Shown here piece by piece: positions 5,943 to 6,800 of a DNA stretch of 6,800 bases. Position 1 is the first letter of the stretch. Each line of letters begins with the position of its first letter. The position numbers and the translations under genes are program-made. This DNA comes from PUMD01 sp964599275 (lineage in GTDB: Bacteria; Bacillota; Sulfobacillia; SLMV01). The stretch is from contig CAZRFK010000091.1 in the NCBI GenBank assembly GCA_964599275.1, positions 1 through 6,800 on the forward strand, written 5' to 3'. The notes below the pieces were generated by a model. It searched no databases, was not told where the DNA came from, and saw only the letters and a program-made list of their open reading frames with translations.

Positions 5943-6110
5943 GTGGAAAGAAAGCATATTTATTCGCGTTGCAACCTGACCCAGGATGACTTGTGCATTA
6001 GAGAAGCTGAAGAAATGGCCACACCGGGAGTCTGCCAGTCGGACGGAGATTGCGAGATTTACGAACAAAGACGGTCGGACCTCACCTGGACCAATGGGGG
6101 AACCATATGA
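5943..6110 (+). CDS. Small four-cysteine protein, unknown function, coupled to DUF1893 gene
   Basis: A 55-codon frame with a GTG start, too short and non-ATG for many gene callers. GGGAGGG (5927-5933), part of a longer GGGAGGGTGAT, lies 9 nt before the GTG, and an in-frame TGA at 5934 rules out a longer N-terminus. Its stop overlaps the next start as ATGA (6107-6110), the classical sign of translational coupling. The product has no membrane segment or signal peptide, is rich in acidic and basic residues, and holds four Cys (C10, C18, C31, C37) spaced 7, 12 and 5 residues apart. This could bind a metal or cluster, but the spacing matches no motif I know. The middle part, CIREAEEMATPGVC, looks helical. 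I do not recognise a family. The ribosome binding site and overlap argue that it is real; a chance frame remains possible. Confidence 0.6.
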   Translation: MERKHIYSRCNLTQDDLCIREAEEMATPGVCQSDGDCEIYEQRRSDLTWTNGGTI

Positions 6111-6544
6111 CTGAAAGTGGACAAGAACATGATTCGCTGCAGATAGCGAGACATAGGCTGCAATCGACTGGTAAATCCGTAATAGCTGTGTGTGAACAAG
6201 AAGTTTTGGCCGAGGCTGATGGTGCAGGATTGGCACCGTTGCTTGATGTATTGGAGGAGTTAACCCGCGAAACTAGACCTATCTATGTGGCTGATAAGGT
6301 AGTGGGTCTGGCAGCTTCTGTGTTTCTTTCGGAGATCGCAGAGGGGGTTTTTGCGGAGATACTCAGTGCTCCTGCCCACAATCACTTGTCGCAGGCAGGA
6401 CTGCAGGTTCAGTATTCCGAAAAGGTATCATTTATTGAAAATCGTAACAAAACTGGGCTATGTCCACTGGAGGAATTGGCTCTGAATGCACAAGACAGGG
6501 GACAGGCCAGAGAAGAGATACTGGAGTTTTTGAGTCGTTTGTAA
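6107..6544 (+). CDS. DUF1893 domain protein (deaminase-like fold)
   Basis: A 145-aa soluble protein. The family is recognised from VADKVVGLAAS (residues 61-71, conserved D63 and K64), ADGAGLAPLLDVLEE (37-51) and the C-terminal NKTGLCPLEE (114-123, conserved C119). DUF1893 includes Thermotoga TM1506, whose fold resembles cytidine deaminase; the reaction is unknown (family knowledge, from memory). The N-terminal 22 residues before KSVIAVCEQEVL are extra and variable. Start ATG 6107 has GGGGGA at 5-6 nt spacing and overlaps the preceding stop; an in-frame upstream ATG at 6050 would lie deep inside the small ORF and is rejected. C119 and C29 are its only cysteines. Co-translation with the four-Cys protein suggests they work together (inference). 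No clear terminator follows. Confidence 0.85.
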   Translation: MTESGQEHDSLQIARHRLQSTGKSVIAVCEQEVLAEADGAGLAPLLDVLEELTRETRPIYVADKVVGLAASVFLSEIAEGVFAEILSAPAHNHLSQAGLQVQYSEKVSFIENRNKTGLCPLEELALNAQDRGQAREEILEFLSRL

Positions 6545-6635
6545 TTTTAAGCAGGTTGGCCAGAACAGATGTATCCAGGGAAAAAACTTCACTCCGAAAA
6601 GAATAAATTTGGCTTTTAAGGGATATTTATCCATA

Positions 6636-6664
6636 TTGACATTATACATAGTATGTTGTAGTTT
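6636..6664 (+). promoter_or_regulatory. Possible promoter with palindrome before the 3' partial gene
   Basis: A perfect -35, TTGACA (6636-6641), is followed after 17 bp by TAGTTT (6659-6664), a poor -10. The spacer contains the palindrome ACATA-G-TATGT (6646-6656), which could be an operator. The region 6545-6751 between the two genes is AT-rich and otherwise shows nothing. A weak alternative is TTGGCT near 6609 with CATATT at 6632-6637. Confidence 0.3.
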
Positions 6665-6751
6665 TTATTTAACTAGATGAGCATAGTCTCTGGTTCAAGT
6701 AAAGTGGTTCAGCGTGTTTTTGTATCGGCCAACGAGAAGGGGGAATTCAGG

Positions 6752-6800
6752 ATGTTGAAACGCTCGATAGCTTTACTGCTTGCACTTTTGCTGGTTCTTT
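6752..6800 (+). CDS. N-terminus of a secreted or membrane protein, cut by window end
   Basis: Sixteen codons are visible: MLKRS followed by IALLLALLLVL. Basic residues followed by an unbroken Leu/Ala stretch are typical of a Sec signal peptide or signal anchor. AAGGGGG lies about 9 nt before the ATG. No cleavage site or lipobox is reached before the window ends, so lipoprotein, secreted protein and membrane protein are all open. It lies 207 bp after the DUF1893 gene and may have its own promoter. Confidence 0.7.
   Translation, partial: MLKRSIALLLALLLVL

Noticed and set aside
6050..6106. N-terminal extension of the DUF1893 protein from ATG 6050
   Set aside because: ATG 6107 has a proper Shine-Dalgarno and the ATGA overlap; the extension lies inside the coupled small ORF.
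5712..6236. 174-codon minus-strand frame
   Set aside because: Its right half is antisense to the small ORF and the DUF1893 gene, its composition is unlike a folded protein family, and no ribosome binding site supports it.

Overview
The window looks like chromosomal DNA of an anaerobic, mid-GC member of the Bacillota (Clostridia-like). The evidence is a PerR-type repressor next to a peroxide-detoxifying rubrerythrin-family protein, an aldo/keto reductase carrying two 4Fe-4S motifs, CopZ behind a CsoR-type operator, strong AGGAGG-like ribosome binding sites and the use of TTG and GTG starts. I see no phage, transposon, CRISPR, rRNA or tRNA signal. The genus cannot be fixed from what is visible.

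Layout. (1) 37-1032, minus strand: perR followed by a short diiron rubrerythrin-family gene without a rubredoxin domain. Both start codons are preceded by the same 11-mer, AGTAATTATTA on the plus strand, which resembles the centre of a Per box. In perR it overlaps a good sigma-A promoter. (2) 1187-1507, minus strand: a self-contained copper unit with promoter, CsoR-like palindrome in the spacer, copZ and an intrinsic terminator. (3) 1651-2679, plus strand: an iron-sulfur aldo/keto reductase. It converges on the next unit, and a perfect 18-bp inverted repeat lies between them. (4) 2758-5492, minus strand: threonine ammonia-lyase (TTG start, C-terminal ACT domain) followed 152 bp later by an M20 metallodipeptidase, plausibly one amino-acid or peptide catabolism transcript. 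(5) 5493-5942: a 450-bp divergent intergenic region with the ilvA promoter, repeated ACCTGGG heptamers and several inverted repeats that could fold as a structured 5' leader. (6) 5943-6544, plus strand: a 55-codon, four-cysteine small ORF with a GTG start and a strong Shine-Dalgarno, overlapping by ATGA a DUF1893 (deaminase-like fold) gene. (7) 6752-6800: the first 16 codons of a secreted or membrane protein running off the window.

How the parts relate. Units 1 and 2 are classical stress circuits: peroxide sensing with its detoxifying enzyme, and copper sensing with its chaperone. Unit 4 fits fermentation of peptides and amino acids, since the dipeptidase would release amino acids and IlvA would deaminate threonine or serine to 2-oxo acids plus ammonia. 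The least explained part is 5820-6544: possible structured leader, small Cys protein and DUF1893 protein. It is the best candidate here for something undescribed. That view rests on gene arrangement and hand-folded hairpins only, with no homology search or folding calculation.
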